Shown here piece by piece: positions 1 to 5,725 of a DNA stretch of 5,725 bases (positions within the stretch are counted from its first letter, which is position 1; each line of letters starts with the position of its first letter). A program made the translations under genes and the position numbers. The notes under the pieces were generated by a model. That model made no database searches and had not been told where the DNA came from. It saw only the letters and a program-made list of their open reading frames with translations. Source of the stretch: Chitinophagaceae bacterium (GTDB taxonomy: Bacteria; Bacteroidota; Bacteroidia; Chitinophagales; Chitinophagaceae); NCBI GenBank assembly GCA_025455205.1, contig JALOMZ010000147.1:1-5725 (forward strand), read 5' to 3'.

Positions 1-351
1 CGTACCGCCTCCCAAATGCAATTCCCGGATAATGGGCCGCTGTGGCAACAGGTTGAGATAGAGCCGCCATTCGGCTTCCAGCGCATCGAGATACACCTGC
101 TCCACGCTGTGGTTGGTGGTGATCTTCTTGTTGCAGCCGCAATAGGTGCACAGGCTTTCACAAAAAGGCAGGTGAATGTAGAGGCTGATGCCTTCCGAAG
201 CATTCGTTTGGCTGAACTGCCGGATCAGCGGTTCCTTCCAGCTTTCAGGTGTAAAAGGCGTTTGCCAGTACGGTACAGTAGGGTAACTGGTATACCGGGG
301 CACGGGCTGGTTGTACTTCTCCGCCAATGCGGGCAGTGGGCTTCTTTGCAT
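1..351 (-). CDS. hemN: HemN, oxygen-independent coproporphyrinogen III dehydrogenase, N-terminal part (cut by window edge)
   Basis: This is the first 117 residues of a cytoplasmic radical-SAM enzyme; the rest lies left of the window. HemN decarboxylates two propionate side chains of coproporphyrinogen III to give protoporphyrinogen IX without oxygen, a late haem-synthesis step. Directly visible are the HemN-type lead RYTSYPT (residues 19-25), a tyrosine before the cluster loop (Y58, in LYIHLPFC), and the cluster motif C64-x3-C68-x2-C71-x-C73. The first three cysteines would bind the 4Fe-4S cluster, and the extra CxC cysteine is typical of true HemN. GGGT, the start of the SAM-binding glycine motif, lies at 114-117. 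The ATG at 351 is the only ATG between the upstream in-frame TGA and the conserved region, and it gives a normal-length N-terminus. There is no clear ribosome binding site. It lies 82 bp downstream of the ABC permease on the same strand, so readthrough is possible but a shared function is not implied. The CxC motif argues against a HemW-like paralogue. Confidence 0.95.
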   Translation of the reverse strand, partial: MQRSPLPALAEKYNQPVPRYTSYPTVPYWQTPFTPESWKEPLIRQFSQTNASEGISLYIHLPFCESLCTYCGCNKKITTNHSVEQVYLDALEAEWRLYLNLLPQRPIIRELHLGGGT

Positions 352-433
352 GCTGCAAAACTGCCGGCGCCAACCGCCTGCAAAATATGACTGGCATCAG
401 GTGCGCCGCCGTTTCTGTCACAGGAAGGTAAAA

Positions 434-1327
434 TCAGCTGAGGATATCCTTTCGGCGGAAAGCATAAAGGGCAATGCCGAAGAACAGGAGAATATGGCCC
501 ACCAGCATGGCCAGCGCTTCCATCAGGGCCTTCCAGCTGTACACCGACCCACGTATGGCCGCACCGTTTTCATCCACCGCCATATTGAACAGCCCCTTCC
601 AGGAAGTCATATAACTGGTGAAGAGAAAAGGATTGATGCGGGTGAAGAGGGGCAGGTCCATGGTACTGATGATGGTGAACACCAGGATGATGCTCATGGT
701 AGACACAATGGGACCGATGCTGTTTTCTGCAAACACGCTCAGCAGGAAAGATAGGGCCGCCACGCAGGCCAGGGCGGCATAGGCAAAGCCAAAGGCAGCG
801 ATATAGCGCCAAAACACATCATCGCCTTCGCTATCTACATAAAACTGGATGATGGTGTAGCTCTTGTTCACCAGCAGGTCGCTGGTGCCAAACAAAGCCA
901 TGCTCAGAAACAGGGAGAGTATGGCCATCCACACCAGCAGGATGAAGGTATAGGCCAGGCCGGCCATGAACTTGGCCAGCAGCACCTGGCTGCGGCTGAT
1001 GGGCTTGGTAAGCAGCAGGCGCAGCGTACCCAGGTTGGCTTCGCCGGCCACCATATCACCGGTTACCAGTGCCACCAGCAAAGGCACCTGCATGAGCAGG
1101 GTATTAAGGATGAGGAAGCATACAAAATAGCCATTGAGCACATTGCCGTCCTGGATAGCAAACATATCATCCATGCCGCTAAACATCAGCTTGATCCAGG
1201 TAGGCCCGTCGGCTTTCATGGCCAGTTGGATAAGTACAACTATGACTGCAATGGCCACAAACCCGATATAGGTGCGCGGCTTCCGGAAGATCTTGTACAG
1301 CTCTATGTTTAACAGGGTGAATACCAC
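434..1327 (-). CDS. ABC-2 type transporter permease subunit
   Basis: This is a 297-residue integral membrane protein, probably the transmembrane half of an ABC exporter powered by the ATPase encoded just upstream. Hydrophobic segments lie at roughly residues 20-36, 64-89, 120-147, 174-198, 204-222 and 268-289, the six-helix plan of ABC-2 permeases. Between helices 2 and 3 is the stretch GEANLGTLRLLLTKPISRSQ (about 95-114), the typical ABC-2 motif thought to contact the ATPase. The amphipathic N-terminus (NIELYKIFRKPRTY) also fits the family. A larger extracytoplasmic or loop segment lies at about 148-173. The start is GTG; no in-frame ATG occurs before Met38, which would remove the first helix, so GTG is chosen. 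It lies 116 bp after the ATPase stop, with repeat DNA between. The substrate cannot be read from sequence; peptide antibiotic, lipid or other small-molecule export are all possible. Confidence 0.88.
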   Translation of the reverse strand: MVFTLLNIELYKIFRKPRTYIGFVAIAVIVVLIQLAMKADGPTWIKLMFSGMDDMFAIQDGNVLNGYFVCFLILNTLLMQVPLLVALVTGDMVAGEANLGTLRLLLTKPISRSQVLLAKFMAGLAYTFILLVWMAILSLFLSMALFGTSDLLVNKSYTIIQFYVDSEGDDVFWRYIAAFGFAYAALACVAALSFLLSVFAENSIGPIVSTMSIILVFTIISTMDLPLFTRINPFLFTSYMTSWKGLFNMAVDENGAAIRGSVYSWKALMEALAMLVGHILLFFGIALYAFRRKDILS

Positions 1328-1339
1328 GAGACTATTTTG

Positions 1340-1367
1340 TTTGAAGTTTGAAGTTTGAGGTTTGAAG
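1340..1367. repeat. Short tandem array of 7 bp units (TTTGAAG)
   Basis: Four consecutive 7 bp units lie at 1340-1346, 1347-1353, 1354-1360 and 1361-1367. Three are TTTGAAG and the third is TTTGAGG. The array lies 13-40 bp upstream of the permease GTG start, inside the ATPase-permease intergenic gap. On the transcript it would read as CTTCAAA repeats. Its role, if any, is unknown. Confidence 0.85.
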
Positions 1368-1404
1368 TTCAGCTGCCTCCGCTGAGAATGCCATGCTGAG
1401 CCTC

Positions 1405-1444
1405 TTAACTAGTGAACTCTGGAACTATGGAACTATGGAACTTT
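1405..1444. repeat. Degenerate tandem array of 8 bp units (GGAACTAT type)
   Basis: Five contiguous 8 bp units can be laid out at 1405-1412 (TTAACTAG), 1413-1420 (TGAACTCT), 1421-1428 and 1429-1436 (both GGAACTAT), and 1437-1444 (GGAACTTT). All keep the core AACT at the same phase. The last unit touches the ATPase stop codon (1444-1446). The array ends 37 bp before the TTTGAAG array, so most of the ATPase-permease gap is repeat DNA. Confidence 0.8.
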
Positions 1445-2346
1445 CACTTCCCCGTCATCTCCAGGAACAGGCTTTCCAGGGAATGTCTTTTGCTGAGGTT
1501 GTGGATGGGGATGTCCAGTTCCACCATATCCCTGGCCAGTTGGGGAATGTCGCGGGCATGCAGGCGGAAGAGAAATGTATCTGCCGATGGTTCCAGGTGC
1601 TGTTGCCAGCGGCTGCGGGCAATTTTCACTGCCGCCTGTGCATCGGTTGTTTCCAGTTCCACCAGGGTATTGGCCGGGTCGAACAGCTCCTGTGTGCTGC
1701 CCTCCACCACTTTCCTGCCTTTGTCGATGATGATCATGCGGGTGGCCACCTGTTCAATTTCGTGTAGCAGGTGACTGCTTACGATCACGGTTTTCTGGTG
1801 CTCTTTGCGGAGGTTGATGATCATTTGCCGCATATCGGCAATGCCCTGTGGGTCGAGTCCGTTGGTGGGTTCATCCAGGATGATCAGCTGCGGATCGTGC
1901 ACCATGGCAATGGCTATGCCCAGTCTTTGCTTCATGCCCTGGCTGAAGGTCTTGACCGGGCTGGCCGCGCGGTGCCCCAGCCCCACCCGCTCCAGCTGTT
2001 CCATCAGCATCTTCCGTGTGGTCTTCACCCCGCTGAGCCGCGCAAAGATCTCCAGGTTGTCGTAGGCACTCAGGTATTTATACAGGTCGGGCCGTTCAAT
2101 GATGGCGCCCACCTGCTGCAGGATCTCATTGCGATGGTTGGGCATGCGATAACCGAACATGTCAATGGTACCCCCATCCGGGCGGATCAGCGAAAGCAGC
2201 ATACGAATGGTGGTGCTCTTGCCGGCGCCGTTCTGACCCAGGAATCCATATATATCGCCCGCCTCCACCGTAAAACTCAGTCCGTTCACCGCCTGCAATC
2301 CGCCGAATGACTTCTGCAGGTTGTTTACACTCACCAATGTTGACAT
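1444..2346 (-). CDS. ABC transporter ATP-binding protein, BcrA-like
   Basis: This 300-residue nucleotide-binding subunit would sit on the cytoplasmic face and drive the permease encoded downstream. The ABC motifs appear in order: aromatic/A-loop region around F14, Walker A GQNGAGKST (37-45), signature FSQGM (134-138) in place of LSGGQ, Walker B LIILDEPTNGLDP (154-166) with catalytic Glu159, and the H-loop SSH with His192. The Q-loop position reads VGAIIERP (79-86), with Glu84 where Gln is usual. This E-loop variant is known in lantibiotic-immunity and BcrA-type ATPases. The last 80 residues or so are the divergent C-terminal extension common in this subfamily. ATG at 2346 gives a normal N-terminus (VSVNNLQKSF); a weak GGAAG lies just before it. 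It is divergent from the FUSC gene. The subfamily suggests export of a peptide or other amphipathic compound, but the substrate is unknown. Confidence 0.92.
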   Translation of the reverse strand: MSTLVSVNNLQKSFGGLQAVNGLSFTVEAGDIYGFLGQNGAGKSTTIRMLLSLIRPDGGTIDMFGYRMPNHRNEILQQVGAIIERPDLYKYLSAYDNLEIFARLSGVKTTRKMLMEQLERVGLGHRAASPVKTFSQGMKQRLGIAIAMVHDPQLIILDEPTNGLDPQGIADMRQMIINLRKEHQKTVIVSSHLLHEIEQVATRMIIIDKGRKVVEGSTQELFDPANTLVELETTDAQAAVKIARSRWQQHLEPSADTFLFRLHARDIPQLARDMVELDIPIHNLSKRHSLESLFLEMTGK

Positions 2347-2459
2347 GCTTCCGGTTTTGTGTAACTAACGGACCAGTCCACAAAAGGTTGAACGCCGTGG
2401 CGTATGCCAAAACGGGAATAACAAAGGGTTGCATTTTTTCACAGACATTTACAGCACCC
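2347..2459. promoter_or_regulatory. Divergent intergenic region between ATPase and FUSC gene
   Basis: This 113 bp gap separates two divergently transcribed membrane-transport genes and must hold the promoters for both. A possible minus-strand Bacteroidota-type promoter is TTTG (plus coordinates 2408-2411) and ACCTTTTG (2381-2388). The spacing is right at about 19 bp, but the match to the TAnnTTTG -7 consensus is poor at its first two positions. I could not pick a convincing plus-strand promoter. Confidence 0.45.
2355..2385. promoter_or_regulatory. Candidate operator: inverted repeat in divergent promoter region
   Basis: TTTTGTG (2355-2361) and CACAAAA (2379-2385) form a perfect 7 bp inverted repeat with a 17 bp spacer. 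A second small palindrome, GGACCAGTCC (2370-2379), lies in the right half of the spacer. The right arm overlaps the weak candidate -7 element of the ATPase gene, a plausible place for a repressor. No regulator gene is present in the window. Repeats of this size can occur by chance, so this is tentative. Confidence 0.3.
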
Positions 2460-4691
2460 ATGCAACCATTCATGCCCAAACATCCCCTGCAGGATTACCG
2501 GCGCTTCATTACCAGTTACTATTTCTATGAAGGCGTAAGGGTCACCTTTGGCATCATGCTGCCGGTGCTATTGGGCATTTATTTCCGTCAAAGTGCCTGG
2601 GGCATTGCAGCGGCCATTGGGGCCCTGGCGGCTGCCATCACCGATTTTCCCGGCCCGCTGCACCATCGCATCAATGGCATGCTGGCCGTTACTGCCTGTG
2701 TTGGAAGCATTACGCTGGCAACAGGCCAGCTGATAAATTCACCCGTTTGGCTGGGTGTGTTCATCGCCCTGGCCGGCTTTGCCTTTGCCATCATCACGGT
2801 ATATGGCAACCGCGCCTCCCAAATAGGCACGGCCAGCCTGGTCATTCTTACCCTGCTGGTTGACGAAACCCGGGAGGTATCTTCCTACGCCACCCTGGCA
2901 GGGATTACCGTGGCCGGCGCCCTGCTCTACCTCCTGCTCAGCCTGCTGCTGCATGGATTGCGGCCCTATAAACTGGCACAACAAGTGCTGGGGCAATGCA
3001 TGCAGCAAACAGCAGCCTACCTGCAGGTGAAGGCCGCCTTTTATGCCAGGGATCCCGCCTTCGACACTTTGTACCAGGAACTCACCCAAACGCAGCTCCA
3101 GGTTAATACGGCCCAGCAAAATGTGCGGGAGATCTTTTTCAAAACGCGGAGCATCACCCGCGAAAGCACCCATACCAGCCGGGTGCTGGTACTGGCCTTT
3201 ATGGACCTGGTAGACCTTTTTGAGAGCATGATGGCTTCGCAGCCCAACTACCGCCTCATGCAGGCGGCATTGCCGGGACATCCGCTGCTGGATGCCTTCC
3301 GCCAGTTGCTGCAGCACATGGCACACGAACTGGAACAAGCAGGCATGGCCTTTGCCGCCGGCAAACCCTATCCGCCCGATGGTTCCATCAGCCACCGCCT
3401 GGCAGCCCTGAACGAACTGTTCGCCGAAACCCGGCAACAGGAACTGGACAGCGAAACCATCGAAGCTTTTATCACGCTGCGCCACGCCCTGGATGCCCTG
3501 GAGGACATGATCGAAAAACTGCTCAAGCTGCAACACTACAGCACCTACCACCGCGGCATCCGCCTCGACCGGAAACTCGACTACCAGCGATTTGTGGTGC
3601 CGTCTTACTTCAGCGGGCGCCAGGTACTCAACAACCTGAGCTGGCAATCCAGCGTTTTCCGCTTCTCCCTCCGCATGATGGCCGCCATGACCACCGGCTA
3701 CCTGGTGTCGCTCTTCCTGCCACTGGGACACGCTTATTGGGTACTGCTCACCGTAGTGGTGATTCTGAAACCGGCTTATGCCATCACCCGACAGCGCAAC
3801 CGCGACCGCCTGCTGGGCACAGCCCTGGGTGTGGCACTGGGCGCCGCGGTGCTCTACACCACTGCCAACAACTACGTGCTGCTGGGTGTGATGCTCGGCT
3901 TTATGATCCTTAGTTTCAGCTCCTGGCGCCACCGCTATTTCTGGAGCGTGCTTACGCTCACCGTATTTATTGTTATCGCCATGCACCTGCTGCATCCCGG
4001 AGATTTTACCGCACTCATTCAGGATCGGCTGGTGGATACGGTTATTGGCTCAGCCATTGCCCTGTCGTTTACCCTGCTGATACCGCCCGTGTGGGAAAAA
4101 ATACTCCTGCCGCAACTGGCCACCGAAGCCATCCAGGCCAATCGCCAATACTTCGATGAGGTAGCCGGCCTATTTGAAGGACGTACCCTCAGTATGGGTG
4201 ATTATAAGCTACATCGCAAGAAAGTATACGTGGCATTGGCCAATTTCAGCGACGCCTTCCAGCGCATGACCCAGGAACCACGTCAAATGCAGGAAAAAGC
4301 GCCCTACTGGCAGCAATTGGTGGTGAGCACCCATGTGCTGGCATCGCACACCGCCGCCCTGTTTACCGAAGTGCAGGATCTAAATGCCCGGGAACAACTG
4401 CATGCCTTTCTGCCCATTACCCGCCAGGTCAGCAACCGGCTGCTCACCGCCTGCAGCCTGCTGAACACCAGCAATGCCCAACTTCAGATGGGAGCCGCCA
4501 CCGGCATGGAAGACATAGCCATACGCCGGGAAGTGAAAGCCCTGCTCCTGCAACGACGCAATGAACTGGAAAGAGGCGAATGGGAAACCACCACCAAAGA
4601 ACGCCTGGTAGCGCTCAAAAGCGTGCTCGACCAGCTGGACATGATGTTGCAACTCAGCGGGGATATCAGGCGGATCTGCAGGAAGATGTAG
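2460..4691 (+). CDS. FUSC family (YccS/YhfK-like) inner-membrane protein
   Basis: This 743-residue protein resembles the FUSC superfamily, which includes YccS/YhfK-like proteins, the aromatic-acid efflux protein AaeB and plant ALMT channels. Hydrophobic segments form two blocks: about six helices between residues 25 and 164, and six between 399 and 542. Between them lies a soluble helical domain (165-395), and a helical tail runs to 743. The second block has the FUSC signature: W427 before a VVVILKP strand, then R450-LLGT-x2-G457-x3-G461. The first block has a weaker copy (R70-x2-G, followed by VGS). The domain order matches full-length YccS-like proteins. The frame is open back to 2307, but that would overlap the ATPase gene and add an unlikely leader. 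ATG 2460 is chosen; ATG 2472 (739 residues) is equally possible, and neither has a clear ribosome binding site. It is probably a transporter or exporter; the substrate is unknown. Confidence 0.88.
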   Translation: MQPFMPKHPLQDYRRFITSYYFYEGVRVTFGIMLPVLLGIYFRQSAWGIAAAIGALAAAITDFPGPLHHRINGMLAVTACVGSITLATGQLINSPVWLGVFIALAGFAFAIITVYGNRASQIGTASLVILTLLVDETREVSSYATLAGITVAGALLYLLLSLLLHGLRPYKLAQQVLGQCMQQTAAYLQVKAAFYARDPAFDTLYQELTQTQLQVNTAQQNVREIFFKTRSITRESTHTSRVLVLAFMDLVDLFESMMASQPNYRLMQAALPGHPLLDAFRQLLQHMAHELEQAGMAFAAGKPYPPDGSISHRLAALNELFAETRQQELDSETIEAFITLRHALDALEDMIEKLLKLQHYSTYHRGIRLDRKLDYQRFVVPSYFSGRQVLNNLSWQSSVFRFSLRMMAAMTTGYLVSLFLPLGHAYWVLLTVVVILKPAYAITRQRNRDRLLGTALGVALGAAVLYTTANNYVLLGVMLGFMILSFSSWRHRYFWSVLTLTVFIVIAMHLLHPGDFTALIQDRLVDTVIGSAIALSFTLLIPPVWEKILLPQLATEAIQANRQYFDEVAGLFEGRTLSMGDYKLHRKKVYVALANFSDAFQRMTQEPRQMQEKAPYWQQLVVSTHVLASHTAALFTEVQDLNAREQLHAFLPITRQVSNRLLTACSLLNTSNAQLQMGAATGMEDIAIRREVKALLLQRRNELERGEWETTTKERLVALKSVLDQLDMMLQLSGDIRRICRKM

Positions 4692-4695
4692 AGAA

Positions 4696-4713
4696 GGCAA
4701 TAGGCAATAGGGG
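4696..4713. repeat. GGCAATA heptamer repeat, first site
   Basis: Two exact GGCAATA units (4696-4702, 4703-4709) are followed by GGGG and start just after the FUSC stop codon. Single or degenerate copies recur at 4801-4807 and in the array at 5002-5029, so this unit is scattered through the same intergenic region. Confidence 0.75.
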
Positions 4714-4727
4714 TGTTTATTGTTTTT
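4705..4727 (+). terminator. Weak candidate terminator after the FUSC gene
   Basis: CAATA (4705-4709) and TATTG (4718-4722) could pair around an 8-base loop, followed directly by five T (4723-4727). The stem is only 5 bp and AT-rich, so it is a poor intrinsic terminator and may be an accident of the overlapping GGCAATA repeat. Its only support is its position 13 bp after the stop codon. Confidence 0.2.
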
Positions 4728-4729
4728 GG

Positions 4730-4746
4730 TTTGTTGTTTGTTGTTC
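4730..4746. repeat. TTTGTTG heptamer repeat
   Basis: Two exact TTTGTTG units (4730-4736, 4737-4743) and a partial third (TTC) follow a T/G-rich stretch beginning near 4714. The period is again 7 bp, as in the GGCAATA and TTTGAAG arrays. Confidence 0.65.
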
Positions 4747-4825
4747 TTTAGGTCAGGCTGCTTCATAATGGGCGAGCTGTTTTCCTGTCCCGGCGTTTTA
4801 GGCAATAGGCCAATTTTCATCTCTC

Positions 4826-4914
4826 AACTATGGTCTGCTTTTTCCGGACTCCGGACTATGGACTCCCGACTTTCCTGCTTTCGGTCTTGCGGACTTTCCG
4901 ACTTCCGGACTTTT
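4826..4914. repeat. Degenerate 7-8 bp array, CGGACTT type
   Basis: About ten or eleven loosely conserved units run through this stretch, with forms such as GGACTCC, GGACTAT, CGACTTT, CGGTCTTG, CGGACTTT and CCGACTTC. Spacing alternates between 7 and 8 bp. The left end has AACTATGG (4826-4833), which matches the unit at 1421-1444, and GGACTATGGA occurs at 4854-4863. This is the longest repeat block in the window. Confidence 0.8.
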
Positions 4915-4962
4915 GAAACCGCAGAGGCGTATGAGGTCTTCACAGAGGGGCCCAGAGAGCAA
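4915..4962. repeat. CAGAG-type spaced repeat
   Basis: CAGAG occurs at 4922-4926, 4943-4947 and 4953-4957 within a block resembling a decayed CGCAGAGGCGCAGAG-like intergenic repeat, a type I have the impression of from other bacterial genomes. GGGCCC lies between the last two copies. It interrupts the CGGACTT arrays on either side. Confidence 0.45.
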
Positions 4963-4964
4963 TG

Positions 4965-4990
4965 CTTCCGGACTTGCGGACTTTCGCTTC
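4965..4990. repeat. CGGACTT-type array, second copy
   Basis: Units CTTC, CGGACTTG, CGGACTTTCG and CTTC continue the same repeat type as 4826-4914 after the CAGAG block. GGACTT is exact in two units, at 4970-4975 and 4978-4983. Confidence 0.7.
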
Positions 4991-5001
4991 GTACTTCTAA
5001 A

Positions 5002-5048
5002 GGCAATAGGGAATAGAAGAATAGGCAATGAGTAGGGTGAGTATTGCC
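5002..5048. repeat. GGCAATA-type array with inverted end
   Basis: Units GGCAATA (5002-5008), GGGAATA (5009-5015), a GAATA variant and GGCAATG (5024-5030) form a degenerate array. An inverted copy, TATTGCC (5042-5048), follows. GGCAAT at 5024-5029 could pair with ATTGCC at 5043-5048 around a 13-base loop, a weak hairpin about 70 bp before the next gene. Confidence 0.6.
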
Positions 5049-5119
5049 GGAAAAAGTGCAGCACCATGTTAGCATAAGGCCAAACAATACGACCTTTAGG
5101 AACAGCATTCGCAGACACT

Positions 5120-5725
5120 ATGTCCGGGTTTGTACATGACCAATCCATTGTTCGCCGTATCTGGGGCCGGGCCGATACCATCCTCTTCATTTTTGCAGGG
5201 GCGGCGGCTGAGTTTGCGCTCAACAAGGCCGTGGACTGGCTTTATTTTACCGGCAAGTTGCCGTCCGATCCCATTGGCCGCCTGTTTTCCACGGTGCAAT
5301 ATGCCCGTCGCATTGTGTTTGCGGAAAACGACGAAGCCATCAAAGCAATACACACCATCACAGCCATTCACCGGGCAGTGGAAGAAAAGCGCCAAAGTAC
5401 CATCCCCGATTGGGCATACCGCGATGTGCTATACATGCTGATCCATTACTCCATCGCCGCCTTTGAATTGTTGGAACGAAACATGTCGCCTGCGGAAAAG
5501 CAGGAAGTATTTGATGTATTCCACCGCGTGGGCAGCGGCATGCAACTCACCCATCTGCCGGACAACTATATCCGGTGGCTGGAAGACCGGGAGCGGCATA
5601 TGGCGCAAGACCTGCAACACAACCGGTATACGGATGACCTTTTTCTGCAATACAAAAAGCACCTGGGCAGTTTCCGCTTCACGATATTGGTGGAGGCCCA
5701 GAAACTGGTCATACCCGCGCGGGTA
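5120..5725 (+). CDS. DUF2236/MpaB-family oxygenase-like protein, N-terminal part (cut by window edge)
   Basis: An open frame of 202 codons runs from ATG 5120 to the last base of the window with no stop, so the gene continues to the right. I relate it to the DUF2236 family (PF09995: fungal MpaB, latex-clearing rubber oxygenase), whose characterised members are haem-dependent oxygenases. Matching features are the N-terminal SIVRRIWG (9-16), the helix GAAAEFALNKAVDW (27-40), DPIGRLFST (50-58), the His84 helix (TAIHRAV), WAYRDVLYMLIHYS (98-111), NMSPAEKQEVF (121-131) and a late LP (146-147). The usual Gln-x-x-His-Pro of the early helix is replaced here, so the activity is uncertain. No signal peptide is evident; the hydrophobic stretch at 20-30 is short. 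The upstream frame closes at TAA 5075 and offers no other ATG. There is no clear ribosome binding site. Function and substrate in Bacteroidota are unknown. Confidence 0.75.
   Translation, partial: MSGFVHDQSIVRRIWGRADTILFIFAGAAAEFALNKAVDWLYFTGKLPSDPIGRLFSTVQYARRIVFAENDEAIKAIHTITAIHRAVEEKRQSTIPDWAYRDVLYMLIHYSIAAFELLERNMSPAEKQEVFDVFHRVGSGMQLTHLPDNYIRWLEDRERHMAQDLQHNRYTDDLFLQYKKHLGSFRFTILVEAQKLVIPARV

Larger units (their letters stand above)
4692..5119. other. Gene-free repeat-rich intergenic region
   Basis: This stretch of about 430 bp separates the FUSC gene from the MpaB-like gene. Open frames on the minus strand across it (such as 4828-5226) are made of repeat-encoded peptides rich in Lys, Ser and Pro and show no protein family features. 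The content is mainly short degenerate repeats, listed separately. The promoter of the right-hand gene should lie in about 5031-5119, but I see no good consensus match there. Confidence 0.7.

Noticed and set aside
352..433. Possible terminator between the permease and hemN
   Set aside because: A GC-rich palindrome (GGCGCC) and two TGCAAAA words are present, but I could not form a stable stem followed by a T run.
311..754. Plus-strand 147-codon open frame antisense to hemN and the permease
   Set aside because: It overlaps two strongly supported minus-strand genes and its translation shows no protein-like pattern.
2393..2402. CGCCGTGGCG small palindrome in the divergent region
   Set aside because: The arms are only 4 bp and expected by chance in GC-rich DNA.
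2307..2459. Possible N-terminal extension of the FUSC protein back to ATG 2307
   Set aside because: It would overlap the start of the divergent ATPase gene and cover the whole promoter gap. The added residues (such as CLHSPMLTCF) do not look like a FUSC N-terminus.
2739..3995. A 418-codon open frame on the minus strand inside the FUSC gene
   Set aside because: It lies fully antisense to a well-supported membrane protein gene. Its translation is rich in Gly, Gln, His and Val with no recognisable domain, as expected for a shadow frame of a GC-rich gene.
4826..4990. CRISPR array
   Set aside because: Units are only 7-8 bp and degenerate, with no uniform spacers and no cas genes nearby.
4824..5226. 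Minus-strand open frames with repeated Lys-Ser-Pro-like peptides
   Set aside because: The apparent protein repeats come from translating the short DNA repeats. There is no family match and the frame runs into the opposite-strand MpaB-like gene.

Overview
The window looks like chromosomal DNA from a fairly GC-rich member of the Bacteroidota, probably Chitinophagaceae-like. This is inferred from the protein flavour, the lack of clear Shine-Dalgarno sequences before most starts, and gene-free stretches filled with degenerate 7-8 bp repeats. It holds five protein genes, two of them cut by the window ends. I see no tRNA, rRNA, CRISPR array, transposase or phage gene.

Left part, minus strand, read from right to left: an ABC transporter ATPase (2346 to 1444), its probable six-helix permease partner (1327 to 434), and the first 117 residues of the oxygen-independent coproporphyrinogen III dehydrogenase HemN (351 to the left edge). 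The ATPase and permease are same-strand neighbours and together would make an ABC-2 type exporter of the BcrA/lantibiotic-immunity class. HemN acts in haem synthesis and has no evident functional tie to the transporter. The 116 bp between ATPase and permease is largely made of two short-period repeat arrays.

Centre: a 113 bp divergent promoter region (2347-2459) separates the ATPase from a large plus-strand gene (2460-4691) for a 743-residue FUSC/YccS-type inner-membrane protein. This protein has two six-helix membrane blocks joined by a soluble helical domain. The divergent region carries an inverted repeat that could be a shared operator.

Right part: about 430 bp without a gene (4692-5119) is a mosaic of short degenerate repeats (GGCAATA, TTTGTTG, CGGACTT and CAGAG types). 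It is followed by the first 202 residues of a DUF2236/MpaB-family oxygenase-like protein that runs off the right edge.

The genes are mostly ordinary housekeeping or transport genes. I do not see a convincing new multi-gene system. The most unusual content is the intergenic repeat material, which uses related units at two places 3.4 kb apart, and the candidate operator between the two transport genes.
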